Made by a program: the position numbers and the translations under genes. The notes beneath the pieces were generated by a model. It was not told the origin of the DNA, did not search any database, and saw nothing but the letters and a program-made list of their open reading frames with translations. DNA of 64,000 nucleotides from Orlajensenia stereocauli (GTDB lineage Bacteria > Actinomycetota > Actinomycetes > Actinomycetales > Microbacteriaceae). Location of the stretch: NCBI RefSeq assembly GCF_039548895.1, contig NZ_JBCLVG010000003.1; one strand, 5' to 3'. Of this stretch, positions 49,401 through 56,547 are shown piece by piece; position 1 is the first letter of the stretch, and each line of letters begins with the position of its first letter.

Positions 49401-49625
49401 GCGACGATCTTCGCGTTGCTGCCGATGGCGATCGGCCTCACCGGCCACGGCGGATTCATCTCGCAGCCCCTCGCCATCGTCGTGATCGGCGGCCTGGTGT
49501 CGTCGACGGTGCTCACGCTCGTCGTGCTGCCGACGCTGTACAACCTGGTCGAGGGCGCCCGCGACCGCCGGGCCGCGAAGAAGGCGGCCAAGGCCGACCC
49601 GTCGGAGGCGGCGCCCGCGCAGTAG
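46488..49625 (+). CDS. RND-superfamily (HAE1-like) efflux permease
   Basis: The 1045-residue protein has the RND layout: an N-terminal helix, a large extracytoplasmic loop (about 35-325), six helices including GRVVDDSIVVIENIKRQ with the proton-relay acidic pair, a second loop (about 545-840), and six more helices. YPGASPEVVNNDVSTPVE is the conserved porter-domain block of HAE1/SwrC-type pumps. No membrane-fusion protein or outer-membrane gene is nearby, as usual in actinobacteria. GTG start with CGAGGGG upstream. Substrates likely amphipathic, by family. Confidence 0.9.
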   Translation: MHFLAVLSMKNRALIALITVVVAIFGGITLTTLKQELAPSIQFPQLAIVATYPGASPEVVNNDVSTPVESAIQGVPDLESTTAVSNTNQSLITAQFTYGTDLATAEQKLTQAINRIKGTLPDGVDPQVFSGSFDDLPIVQLAVTSDDDEKTLAADITKLALPDIEEVDGVNGAQLTGAIGQRVTITPDDAALAEAGLTSQAISDALKQNGVLLPAGSITEDDLTLTVQSGTKLDSVDAISALPLVPTDASGFAAGIKTVGDVATVAETDDPTTSISRVDGKPALTIAVTKLPSANTVDVSKGVNALIPDIEDKLGSNATITVVFDQAPFIEQSIQSLTEEGLLGLFFAVIVILIFLMSVRSTLVTAISIPTSVLITFIGMQATGYTLNIITLGALTIAIGRVVDDSIVVIENIKRQMVAGVDRAETILRAVKEVAGAITASTITTVAVFLPIAFVGDVTGELFRPFALTITIALLSSLLVSLTIVPVLAYWFLRPPKSRKHEAVDLPADEGGSVDYDELEHPSRLQKGYLPIIRWTLRHSVATILIAVLVLLGTLALTPLMKTNFLGATGQNTLTVTQTLEPGASLEAQDAAATVVEKALLDTDGVETVQLTIGSSGSALRDAFTGGAGGITYSITTDPDADATAVQADIEDQLADITDQGEIAVTASSGFGGGSDILVDVTASSSDDLQKASDEIVTALGDLDSIKSASSNLSASLPYIAVTVDRDAAAQAGLSEVAIGSIVSQAMQPSTIGTIAIDDSTLTIYLQSENPPTTIAELSALQIPTLAGPVALDTLATVENTQGPASVTTVKGLRSATITATPGTDNLSVANTEVTAALADAKLPQGANAEIGGVTASQGDAFSQLGLALLAAILIVYIVMVATFRSLRQPLLLLVSVPFAATGAIILQIVSGIPLGVASLIGVLMLIGIVVTNAIVLVDLVNQYRRRGMGVEEAVMHGASRRLRPILMTALATIFALLPMAIGLTGHGGFISQPLAIVVIGGLVSSTVLTLVVLPTLYNLVEGARDRRAAKKAAKADPSEAAPAQ

Positions 49626-49633
49626 CGCCGTGA

Positions 49634-49698
49634 CGTATGCAGGATGAGAGCCGATACGAGCGCGATATGCGCCCGAGTCGGCTCTCATCCTGCATACG
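49634..49698. terminator. Long perfect inverted repeat H3
   Basis: A 21-nt arm at 49634-49654 is the exact reverse complement of 49678-49698, with a 23-nt loop that holds another small GCGC/GCGC stem (60-63 with 69-72). It starts 9 nt after the RND stop and ends 9 nt before the -10 box of the next gene. Confidence 0.85.
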
Positions 49699-49706
49699 CG
49701 GCGAAG

Positions 49707-49712
49707 TAGGGT
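49707..49712 (+). promoter_or_regulatory. Leaderless-type -10 box (TAGGGT)
   Basis: TAGGGT lies 6 nt before the NUDIX ATG. Its -35 region would fall inside the right arm of the long hairpin. Confidence 0.6.
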
Positions 49713-49718
49713 GACGTC

Positions 49719-50192
49719 ATGCCCACCCCCGACTTCGTGCTCGACCTGCGCCGCTCGATCGGTACCGCCCCGCTCTGGCTGAGCGGGGTCACCGCGGTGA
49801 TCCTGCGCGGTGACGAGGTGCTGCTCGCCCGCCGCGCCGACAACGGCCGCATCGCCCCGATCGCCGGCATCATCGAGCCCGGCGAGGAGCCTGCCGTCGC
49901 CGCCGTGCGCGAGGCCTGGGAGGAGGCCAACGTCGTGATCGAGGTGGAGCGGCTCGCCTGGGTGCACGTGCTCGCGCCCATCACCTACGAGAACGGCGAC
50001 CAGTCGGTGTACCTCGACCTTGCATTCCGCTGTCGGTATGTCTCGGGCGACCCGCATCCGACCGATGGCGAGAACACCGAGGTGATGTGGGTGCGCGTCG
50101 ACGATCTCGACTCCGTCGGCATGACGGATGACCAGCGCCGCCGCATCGACTACGCCCTCTCAGCCGACGAGGCCGCGCACTTCGAGCGGTGA
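49719..50192 (+). CDS. NUDIX hydrolase
   Basis: The 157-residue protein carries a Nudix box GIIEPGEEPAVAAVREAWEE followed by ANV (about residues 50-72), fitting G-x5-E-x7-R-E-U-x-E-E. The usual penultimate Gly is replaced by Asn; the metal-binding glutamates are intact. The strand LSGVTAVILRGDEVLLARRAD precedes it. It should hydrolyse a nucleoside diphosphate derivative. It is likely leaderless. Confidence 0.87.
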   Translation: MPTPDFVLDLRRSIGTAPLWLSGVTAVILRGDEVLLARRADNGRIAPIAGIIEPGEEPAVAAVREAWEEANVVIEVERLAWVHVLAPITYENGDQSVYLDLAFRCRYVSGDPHPTDGENTEVMWVRVDDLDSVGMTDDQRRRIDYALSADEAAHFER

Positions 50193-50228
50193 CGGTCGCG
50201 GTCGCGTCACCTCGAGCCCGAATCGCCC

Positions 50229-52421
50229 TCAGCGGCGTACCGACACCTCGGGTCGCAGGTCGAGTCGACGCAGCAGTTGGGCATTCGCGGCCACGATGAT
50301 GGTCGACAGGCTCATCAGGATGGCACCGACGGACATCGGCATCACGAAGCCGATCGGCGCCAGCACGCCGGCCGCGAGCGGAACCGACAGCAGGTTGTAG
50401 CCGGCGGCCCACCAGAGGTTCTGCTGCATCTTGCGGTAGCTCGCCGTCGACAGCTCGATGACGGACAGCACGGAGCGCGGATCCGAACTGGCCAGGACCA
50501 CGCCGGCCGAGGCTATGGCAACGTCGGTTCCGGCGCCGATCGCTATGCCGACGTCGGCTTGGGCGAGCGCGGGAGCATCGTTCACGCCGTCGCCGACCAT
50601 GGCGACGCGCAGCCCCTCGGCCTGCAGTTCCTGCACCTTCGCGGCCTTGTCTTCTGGGCGAACGCCGGCGAAGACGCGATCGATGCCCAGGCTTGCGGCC
50701 ACCGTGCGGGCCACGGGCTCGGCATCGCCGGTGATCATGACCACCCTGATGCCGCGACGGTGCAGGGCGTCGACGGCCTCGCGCGACTCCGGCCGGACCT
50801 CGTCGGCCAACGCGAGTGCGCCTGCCATCCGCCCGTCGACGACGACGTGCAGCACGGTGGCTCCGGCCTCCGACCAGCCCAGCGACGACGCGATGGGCGC
50901 GAGAGCGTGCTCGGCGAGCAGCGCCGGTCCGCCGACGTGCACATCGCGTCCGTCGACGACGGCGCTGACGCCCACGGAGGGCGAGGCGCGGAAGCCCGAC
51001 GCGGGAGCCACCTCGAGACCCCGGAACGCGGCGTTCGCCACGATCGCCCGGGCGAGCGGGTGCTCGGAGTCGGCCTCGGCGGCCGCTGCGAGGGCGATCA
51101 CGGTGTCCGGGTCGAAGCCCGGCGCGGCCGCGGCATCCGTCACAACGGGCTCGCCCTTCGTGAGGGTGCCGGTCTTGTCGAACAGCACTGCGTCGACGGT
51201 GCGCATGGTCTCGAGGGCGAGGCGGTCGGTGACGAGCACTCCGCCCTTCGCCGCGCGCTCGGTGGCGATGGAGACGACGAGGGGGATGGCGAGGCCGAGG
51301 GCGTGCGGGCAGGCGATCACGAGCACTGTGATGGTGCGCACGACGGCGTCGTCGGGGAGCCCGAGTGCAGTCCAGACCGTGGCTGTGATGAGGGCCGATC
51401 CGAGTGCGAACCAGAACAGCCAGGCGGCCGCCTTGTCGGCGATGCGCTGCGCGCGCGAGCTCGAGGCCTGCGCCTTGGCGACGAGCCGCTGGATGCCGGC
51501 GAGGGCGGTGTCGTCGCCGACGGCACTGACGCGGATGCGGATGGCCGTGTCGGTCGCGACGGTTCCGGCCACGACGTGGTCGCCCGGGCCGCGGGTGACG
51601 GGCCGTGATTCGCCGGTGATCATCGACTCGTCGACGTCGGCTGAGCCGTCGGTCACGTCGCCGTCGGCGGGCACCCGGCCGCCAGGACGCACGATGACCA
51701 CATCGCCGAGCGCGAGCGCCGAGGGGGAGACCAGCTCGGTGCCGGCATCCGTCACGCGCTCGGCCTCATCGGGGAGAAGGGCGGCGAGGGCGTCGAGCGC
51801 CGACGATGCCTGGGCGATCGAGCGCATCTCGATCCAGTGGCCGAGCAGCATGATCACGATGAGGAGGGCCAGCTCCCACCAGAAGTCGAGCTGATGGTCG
51901 AGCAGGCCGAGGCTCGCGCCGAAGGAGGCGACGAAGGCCACGGTGATCGCCAGCGCGATGAGCAGCATCATGCCCGGCTGGCGGCTCTTCAGTTCGGAGA
52001 CGCCGCCCGACAGGAACGGCCAGCCGCCCCAGAAGAACATGACCGTGCCGAGCACCGGAGAGATCCAGTCGACGACAGATGCCGCTGGCAACTCGTAGCC
52101 GAGCAGCATCGCGAACGCAGGACTGAACGCGATGACGGGCACGGCGATGACGAGCATGATCCAGAACAGACGGCGGAACTGCGCGACGTGGTGGGCGTGG
52201 CCGCCGTGACCTGCATGACCTGCATGAGCGTCGTGTCCCGCGTGGGAATCGTGTCCGGTGTGGGCGTCGTGGTCGTGCCCCGCGTGGTGGGCGTGCTCGT
52301 CGTGCCCGGCGTGGGCGTCGTGCCCCGCGTGGTTGGCGTGCTCGACGTGCCCTGCGTGGGCGTCGTGCATGCCGTGCGCGTGCTCGGCGTGCGCATCCGT
52401 CGCCGCGTTCTTCTCAGCCAT
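50229..52421 (-). CDS. copB: Copper-translocating P1B-type ATPase, CopB type
   Basis: The 730-residue pump opens with about 80 residues of His-rich repeats (HAGHDAHAGH type) instead of CxxC metal-binding domains. Eight membrane helices include the CPH motif (ACPHALGLAIP, about 371), the mark of CopB rather than CopA. The phosphorylated aspartate is D415 in DKTGTLTKG, with ESMITGESRPV, MITGDAEPVA and GDGVNDAPAL present. It exports copper ions. A CsoR-like box lies 31 nt upstream. GAGGAG is 10 nt before the ATG. Confidence 0.92.
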   Translation of the reverse strand: MAEKNAATDAHAEHAHGMHDAHAGHVEHANHAGHDAHAGHDEHAHHAGHDHDAHTGHDSHAGHDAHAGHAGHGGHAHHVAQFRRLFWIMLVIAVPVIAFSPAFAMLLGYELPAASVVDWISPVLGTVMFFWGGWPFLSGGVSELKSRQPGMMLLIALAITVAFVASFGASLGLLDHQLDFWWELALLIVIMLLGHWIEMRSIAQASSALDALAALLPDEAERVTDAGTELVSPSALALGDVVIVRPGGRVPADGDVTDGSADVDESMITGESRPVTRGPGDHVVAGTVATDTAIRIRVSAVGDDTALAGIQRLVAKAQASSSRAQRIADKAAAWLFWFALGSALITATVWTALGLPDDAVVRTITVLVIACPHALGLAIPLVVSIATERAAKGGVLVTDRLALETMRTVDAVLFDKTGTLTKGEPVVTDAAAAPGFDPDTVIALAAAAEADSEHPLARAIVANAAFRGLEVAPASGFRASPSVGVSAVVDGRDVHVGGPALLAEHALAPIASSLGWSEAGATVLHVVVDGRMAGALALADEVRPESREAVDALHRRGIRVVMITGDAEPVARTVAASLGIDRVFAGVRPEDKAAKVQELQAEGLRVAMVGDGVNDAPALAQADVGIAIGAGTDVAIASAGVVLASSDPRSVLSVIELSTASYRKMQQNLWWAAGYNLLSVPLAAGVLAPIGFVMPMSVGAILMSLSTIIVAANAQLLRRLDLRPEVSVRR

Positions 52422-52451
52422 ACCGGCGTCACTCCTCAGTCGTCGCTCAGA

Positions 52452-52466
52452 TACCCCTGGGGGGTA
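52452..52466. promoter_or_regulatory. CsoR-type copper operator upstream of copB
   Basis: TACCCC-TGG-GGGGTA is a perfect 6-3-6 inverted repeat, the form recognised by the Cu(I) sensor CsoR. It sits 31-45 nt before the copB start. csoR itself is not in the window. Confidence 0.82.
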
Positions 52467-52528
52467 CCACTCAATACAACCACAGATCTCCGTCCCTGTT
52501 CCCGATTCCCTCGAACCGGCCTCCTCGT

Positions 52529-52534
52529 TAGGCT
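52529..52534 (+). promoter_or_regulatory. Leaderless-type -10 box (TAGGCT)
   Basis: TAGGCT, then CGAAGC, then the GTG start at 52541. No Shine-Dalgarno site is present. Confidence 0.65.
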
Positions 52535-52540
52535 CGAAGC

Positions 52541-53521
52541 GTGACCGATCCCGCGATGGACCCCGCCTCCGATCTCGACGCCGAGCACGGTCTGCCGCAC
52601 GATCCGTCGTGGCCGCGTGCCGGGGACTGGCCGTCGCTCGACGAGCTCGAGCCCGGCATCCACCCCGACCTGGCGATCATCGGGATCCCGGCCTGGCGCA
52701 CCTCGCTCTCGCCCACGGGCGCTCACGCCACCCCGACGGCGATCCGCGACGTGCTCCGTCGCTACAGTCCGGCCCTCATGCCCGACCGGAGCTCCACCTC
52801 GCGACTCGTACTCGATCACGTCGACCTGGGTTCGCTCGTCACCATCGACGTCGGTGACGTCGACGATCCAGACGGGCCCATCGGCGAGGGGCGCGCGATC
52901 GCGGCGGTGGCGGATGCCGCCGAGCAGGCGCGCCTGCTCGTGGCCCTCGGCGGTGACAACTCACTCACCGTGGCCACCGCCCTCGGTGTCTGGGGCGAGC
53001 AGCTCCCGGCAGCCGGGCTCATCACACTCGACGCTCACTACGACCTGCGCGATGGCGAGTCGAACGGATCACCCGTGCGCCGCCTCATCGAGGCCGGCCT
53101 CGACGGGCGCCGGATCGTGCAGATCGGCATCGCCGACTTCGCCAACTCGGCCGAGTACGCCCGCCGCGCCTTCGACCACGGCATCACCGTCGTGCACCGC
53201 GACGAGCTGCATCGCCGTCCCATGAGCGACGTCATGGCCGAGGCGCTCGACATCGCCGGCGCTGCAGGCGGACCGATCCACGTCGACCTCGACGTCGACG
53301 TCTGCGACCGGTCGGTGGCACCGGGGTGCCCGGCTTCGGTGCCCGGCGGCATCTCGGCCTATGAGCTGAGGATGGCCGCCCGCGCCGCAGCGGCCGACGA
53401 CAGGGTGCGCTCCATCGACATCGCCGAGGTCGATGCCACCGCTGATGCCGAGGACGGCCGCACGGTGCGCCTCGCCGCCCTGCTCGTGCTCGAGGCTCTG
53501 GCGGGAGTCGCGCTGCGCTGA
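52541..53521 (+). CDS. hutG: Arginase/ureohydrolase-family protein, probable formimidoylglutamase
   Basis: The 326-residue protein has the two-manganese ureohydrolase motifs: DAHYD (D164, H166, D168) and LDVDVCD (D251, D253). The first metal motif is GGDNS (137-141), with Asn in place of the usual His of GGDHS. Such a change also occurs, to my knowledge, in some formimidoylglutamases. hutI and hutU lie 8-10 kb downstream in the window, supporting a role in histidine degradation. Agmatinase or another guanidino hydrolase remains possible. Confidence 0.7.
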   Translation: MTDPAMDPASDLDAEHGLPHDPSWPRAGDWPSLDELEPGIHPDLAIIGIPAWRTSLSPTGAHATPTAIRDVLRRYSPALMPDRSSTSRLVLDHVDLGSLVTIDVGDVDDPDGPIGEGRAIAAVADAAEQARLLVALGGDNSLTVATALGVWGEQLPAAGLITLDAHYDLRDGESNGSPVRRLIEAGLDGRRIVQIGIADFANSAEYARRAFDHGITVVHRDELHRRPMSDVMAEALDIAGAAGGPIHVDLDVDVCDRSVAPGCPASVPGGISAYELRMAARAAAADDRVRSIDIAEVDATADAEDGRTVRLAALLVLEALAGVALR

Positions 53522-53566
53522 GGCGCCGGCGGCCCCCGCGCGCTCCCTGCGCGCCGAGCATCGATC

Positions 53567-53614
53567 TGCCCACTTCCGCCAGTGTGGACGCCTGCCGACC
53601 TGCGGACGTGGGCA
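53567..53614. terminator. Inverted repeat H4 related to H2
   Basis: TGCCCACTTCCGC (53567-53579) pairs with GCGGACGTGGGCA (53602-53614) with one mismatch and a 22-nt loop. The arms share TGCCCACTTCCGC with H2 at 27483. It lies between the convergent arginase and hydrolase stops. Confidence 0.75.
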
Positions 53615-53642
53615 ACTCGGCAGTCAGGGTGCGGCGGCGGGC

Positions 53643-54446
53643 TCAGCCGAGCCGCTCGTGCAGGAACGCGACGACGCGAGCGCGGGCATCCAGTGCCGGG
53701 TGGCCGGGGGTCTCGCGCAGCTCTCCCGTCAGCACCGAGTGCGCCGTGGACGGGAACCCACCCGGGTTGCCGGGCGACGAGTCGAGCTCGATGATCTCGA
53801 AGGCGTCGCCGAGGCGCGCCTTCACTGTGCGGAAGCGCGCGCCCTGGGCCGCCCTGTCCTGGCTGAATCGGAGCCCCATCGCACACAGGTCGCCGGATGC
53901 CGCCCGCTCGGCGACCCTGTCGAACTCGGCCGCGCTCATGCCCGAGTCGGCGATGCGCCGTGCGCCCAGGGGGAACGGCACAGAGGGCTGGCTGGCGACA
54001 GCGGCGAGCACTGAGTCGTCGACGGCGGCCGCCAGGGCGAAACCTCCGGTGAAGCACATGCCGATCACCCCGACACCCGCGCCCGGGGTGCGCGCGTTCA
54101 GGTCGGCGGCGACGGCACGCAGGTAGGCGCTCACGGGGCGGGCGGCATCCGTTGCGAAGGCCCGGAACTCCGTCGAGACGCAGAGCCGCGTGACGACGCC
54201 CACCGTGTAGCCCACGGTCATCGGCCGCCCGGGTTCGCCGAACGGTGACGGCACCAGCACGGTGAACCCCTCGGCCACGAGGTGTTCGGCGAGGCCGAGC
54301 ACCTCGGGCGTGATGCCCGGGATCTCGGGGATGAGCACGACGCCCGGCCCGCTGCCCTTCTCGTAGCAGTCGTGGGTGAGGCCGGCGCCGGTGAACTGCG
54401 CCACGACCCAGCCGTCGAGGGTGGCTGTGGCGGCGGCGGCGGTCAT
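53643..54446 (-). CDS. Dienelactone-hydrolase-family protein
   Basis: This 267-residue alpha/beta hydrolase has the DLH nucleophile C131 in VIGMCFTGGFALA, where most hydrolases have serine. GPGVVLIPEIPGITPEV near residue 35 is the conserved oxyanion region. It may hydrolyse a lactone or other ester. ATG at 54446 follows TACGAT by 6 nt, so the longer reading frame is discarded. No aromatic genes adjoin. Confidence 0.82.
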   Translation of the reverse strand: MTAAAATATLDGWVVAQFTGAGLTHDCYEKGSGPGVVLIPEIPGITPEVLGLAEHLVAEGFTVLVPSPFGEPGRPMTVGYTVGVVTRLCVSTEFRAFATDAARPVSAYLRAVAADLNARTPGAGVGVIGMCFTGGFALAAAVDDSVLAAVASQPSVPFPLGARRIADSGMSAAEFDRVAERAASGDLCAMGLRFSQDRAAQGARFRTVKARLGDAFEIIELDSSPGNPGGFPSTAHSVLTGELRETPGHPALDARARVVAFLHERLG

Positions 54447-54452
54447 GGGGCG

Positions 54453-54502
54453 ATCGTAGTCGTCGCCGCTCACTGGGCGTTGCGGCGGTGCCGGAGTAGC
54501 GT
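54453..54502. promoter_or_regulatory. Divergent leaderless-type promoters
   Basis: TACGAT (minus strand, 54453-54458) is 6 nt before the hydrolase ATG. TAGCGT (54497-54502) is 8 nt before the phosphatase ATG. The start codons are 64 bp apart. Confidence 0.6.
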
Positions 54503-54510
54503 GGACTGGC

Positions 54511-55038
54511 ATGAAGACCCTCGTGATCGTGCGGCACGCGAAGTCCGACTGGGACGATCCCGATCTGAGCGACCATCAACGTCCGCTGAACAATCGGGGT
54601 CAGCGCGATGCTCCGCGCATGGGCCGACGGATGCGGGAACGCGGCCTCGCGCCCGACGTGGTGTTCTCGAGCAGTGCCGTGCGGGCGCTGACCACGGCCA
54701 CGATCATCGCCGAGGAACTCGGCTACGCGATTGACCGCATCAGGGTGCTCGATCGGCTCTACGGGGCGTCGCCGGCGACCATGCTCGATGTCATCGCCGA
54801 GTTGGACGAGACGGATGCCGACGTCGACGCCTCCAGCTCCACCGTCCTGGTGGTCGCGCACGACCCCGGCATGAGCGACCTGGCCGCCCACTTCACGATG
54901 GACCGCGGACCCGAGGCCATCGCGGCCATGCCGACTTGCGCCGTCGCGGAGTTCACCTTCGACGCCGATCAGTGGACAGGGCTCGCGGAACGTCGGCCGA
55001 CGGCAGTGCGGTTCGACTCGCCGGCGCACGCCAACTGA
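54511..55038 (+). CDS. SixA-type histidine phosphatase
   Basis: The 175-residue histidine phosphatase family protein has RHAKSDW (R8, phosphohistidine H9), PLNNRGQRDAPRMG, a second arginine in SSSAVRALTTA, and the C-terminal VVAHDPGMSDLA (H117). SixA proteins dephosphorylate phosphohistidine in signalling or phosphotransferase proteins. The substrate here is unknown. There is no signal peptide. Confidence 0.87.
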   Translation: MKTLVIVRHAKSDWDDPDLSDHQRPLNNRGQRDAPRMGRRMRERGLAPDVVFSSSAVRALTTATIIAEELGYAIDRIRVLDRLYGASPATMLDVIAELDETDADVDASSSTVLVVAHDPGMSDLAAHFTMDRGPEAIAAMPTCAVAEFTFDADQWTGLAERRPTAVRFDSPAHAN

Positions 55039-55044
55039 GCCTGC

Positions 55045-55163
55045 CTCGCTCGCTGAGGCCCGGACGACGTCCGCGGTCGAAGCGCACGGGGCGCTGAGCA
55101 CAGAGGGGCGTCAGGGCGTCTGGGCGCTTCGGGCGGTCGCTGCGCTCGGCCCTCAGCGAGCGG
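55045..55163. repeat. Facing pair of dispersed stop-associated repeats
   Basis: One unit at 55045-55085 and one in opposite orientation at 55124-55163 lie between the convergent SixA and ROK stops. The pair can form a large imperfect hairpin and may act as a two-way terminator. Confidence 0.75.
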
Positions 55164-55193
55164 ATCGTGAGCGAGCGGTAGGGACCGACGGGC

Positions 55194-56423
55194 TCAGCGG
55201 GTCGCGGCGGCGGGGGAGGCGAGCGCCAGGTCGAGCGCGCTCTCCCGCACCGCGGTGATGGCGCGGTGCACGGCGCCGAGGCTCACGACGCCGGCACCGA
55301 GCCGCGAGCCCACCAACTCGGGCGACGTCGGGTCGTCGTAGCCGTCGATGGCGTCGCGCGCGGCGTCGAGCACGGACTCGAGAGGCTCGGCCATCGCGCC
55401 GGCGATGATGATGCGCTGCACGTCGAGCAGTTCACCGAGCACGACGCAGATGCGCGCGAACCTGTCGGCCAGGCGCCGCGTGATCTCGATGGCACCAGCG
55501 TCGCCGGTGCCGGCGGCATCGAGCACGTCCCGGGCGTCGAACTCGGGCAGCTCGGCGTGCCGCAGCACGCTCGCCTTCGGCACCGAACCGGCCGCAACGG
55601 CCTCCCGCGACCACTCGCGGATCAGTGCGGCGGCACCGTCGGCAGAGCCTACGCCGTCGACGTGGTCAAGCATGCGCATTTCCCCCGCCCCGCCGCGCAC
55701 GCCACGCAGCAGATGGCCGTCGAGGACGATCCCACCACCGAAGCGCTCGCCCGAGAGCAGGGTGATGAACGAGGCTATGCCGACGCCGTGACCCGCGGGT
55801 TCCGCGCTCTCGGCGATCGCGGCCAGGTTGGCGTCGTTGTCGACGACGACGAGACGCCGATCGTCGGCGAGCAGCCCCGCGAAGTCGGGGTTGGAGAGCG
55901 ACCAGAAGCCGTCAGCGCCGGGTGATGCGCCCGCGGCATCCGCCGGTGCTGGAACCCCGACGCAGATCGCGCGCACACCGTCGCCGTGCACACCCGCGGC
56001 AGTGACGGCGTCGTCGATCACGGCCGTCACCATGGCTCGCCGCTCCTCGCCGCTGGCGTCGTCGTCGATGGCCCGCTCGGCAGTTCCGACCACGGCTCCC
56101 CGCAGGTCGGCCACGGAGGCCGTGACCCTGTGGCGTCCGGCGTCGACGCCCACGACAGTCGCGGCATCCGCGCGCAGTGAATAGCGACGTGCCGGCCGGC
56201 CCTTGCTGTACTCGCCGACACTGCGGGCATCGTCGAGCTCGTGGAGCCAGCCGCGGTCGACCAACTCGTCGCAGACGCCGATGACGGTCGAGCGCGTGAG
56301 GCCGGTGTGAGCGATCAGGTCGCTCGCCGTGAAGGCCCGCCCGGTCCATGCGAACCGCAGCACCACGTCGGCATTGCGGCGACGGAGCATGGTGGGGGAG
56401 TTCGCCGCTACCGATTCCAGCAA
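55194..56423 (-). CDS. ROK-family transcriptional regulator
   Basis: The 409-residue protein joins an N-terminal winged helix (about 10-65; TASDLIAHTGLTRSTVIGVC) to a ROK domain (VVGVDAGRHRVTASVADLRG, and VDNDANLAAIAE). The ROK zinc-cysteine cluster is absent, so it is a regulator rather than a sugar kinase. It is divergent from the sugar ABC operon and probably represses it until a sugar binds. TTG at 56423 is taken as start; ATG at 56390 is the alternative. Confidence 0.85.
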   Translation of the reverse strand: MLESVAANSPTMLRRRNADVVLRFAWTGRAFTASDLIAHTGLTRSTVIGVCDELVDRGWLHELDDARSVGEYSKGRPARRYSLRADAATVVGVDAGRHRVTASVADLRGAVVGTAERAIDDDASGEERRAMVTAVIDDAVTAAGVHGDGVRAICVGVPAPADAAGASPGADGFWSLSNPDFAGLLADDRRLVVVDNDANLAAIAESAEPAGHGVGIASFITLLSGERFGGGIVLDGHLLRGVRGGAGEMRMLDHVDGVGSADGAAALIREWSREAVAAGSVPKASVLRHAELPEFDARDVLDAAGTGDAGAIEITRRLADRFARICVVLGELLDVQRIIIAGAMAEPLESVLDAARDAIDGYDDPTSPELVGSRLGAGVVSLGAVHRAITAVRESALDLALASPAAATR

Positions 56424-56547
56424 GCCCTTGACCTTTCCTCGAGGATGCTTCAGTATTTCCTACACCAAGTAAATCTACACTCTAAATTTATGCTGGAACG
56501 GATTCGGCACGCTGGCGTGCCGTCGACGGACACAGGGAGACAGCGAC
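56424..56547. promoter_or_regulatory. AT-rich control region of the sugar operon
   Basis: The stretch at about 56450-56492 is far richer in A and T than its surroundings. It holds CTACAC at 56460 and 56475, spaced 15 bp, and TAAAT/ATTTA inverted pentamers. A ROK repressor site overlapping the promoter is the likely content. The binding protein's ribosome binding site is AGGGAGA at 56534-56540. Confidence 0.5.
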
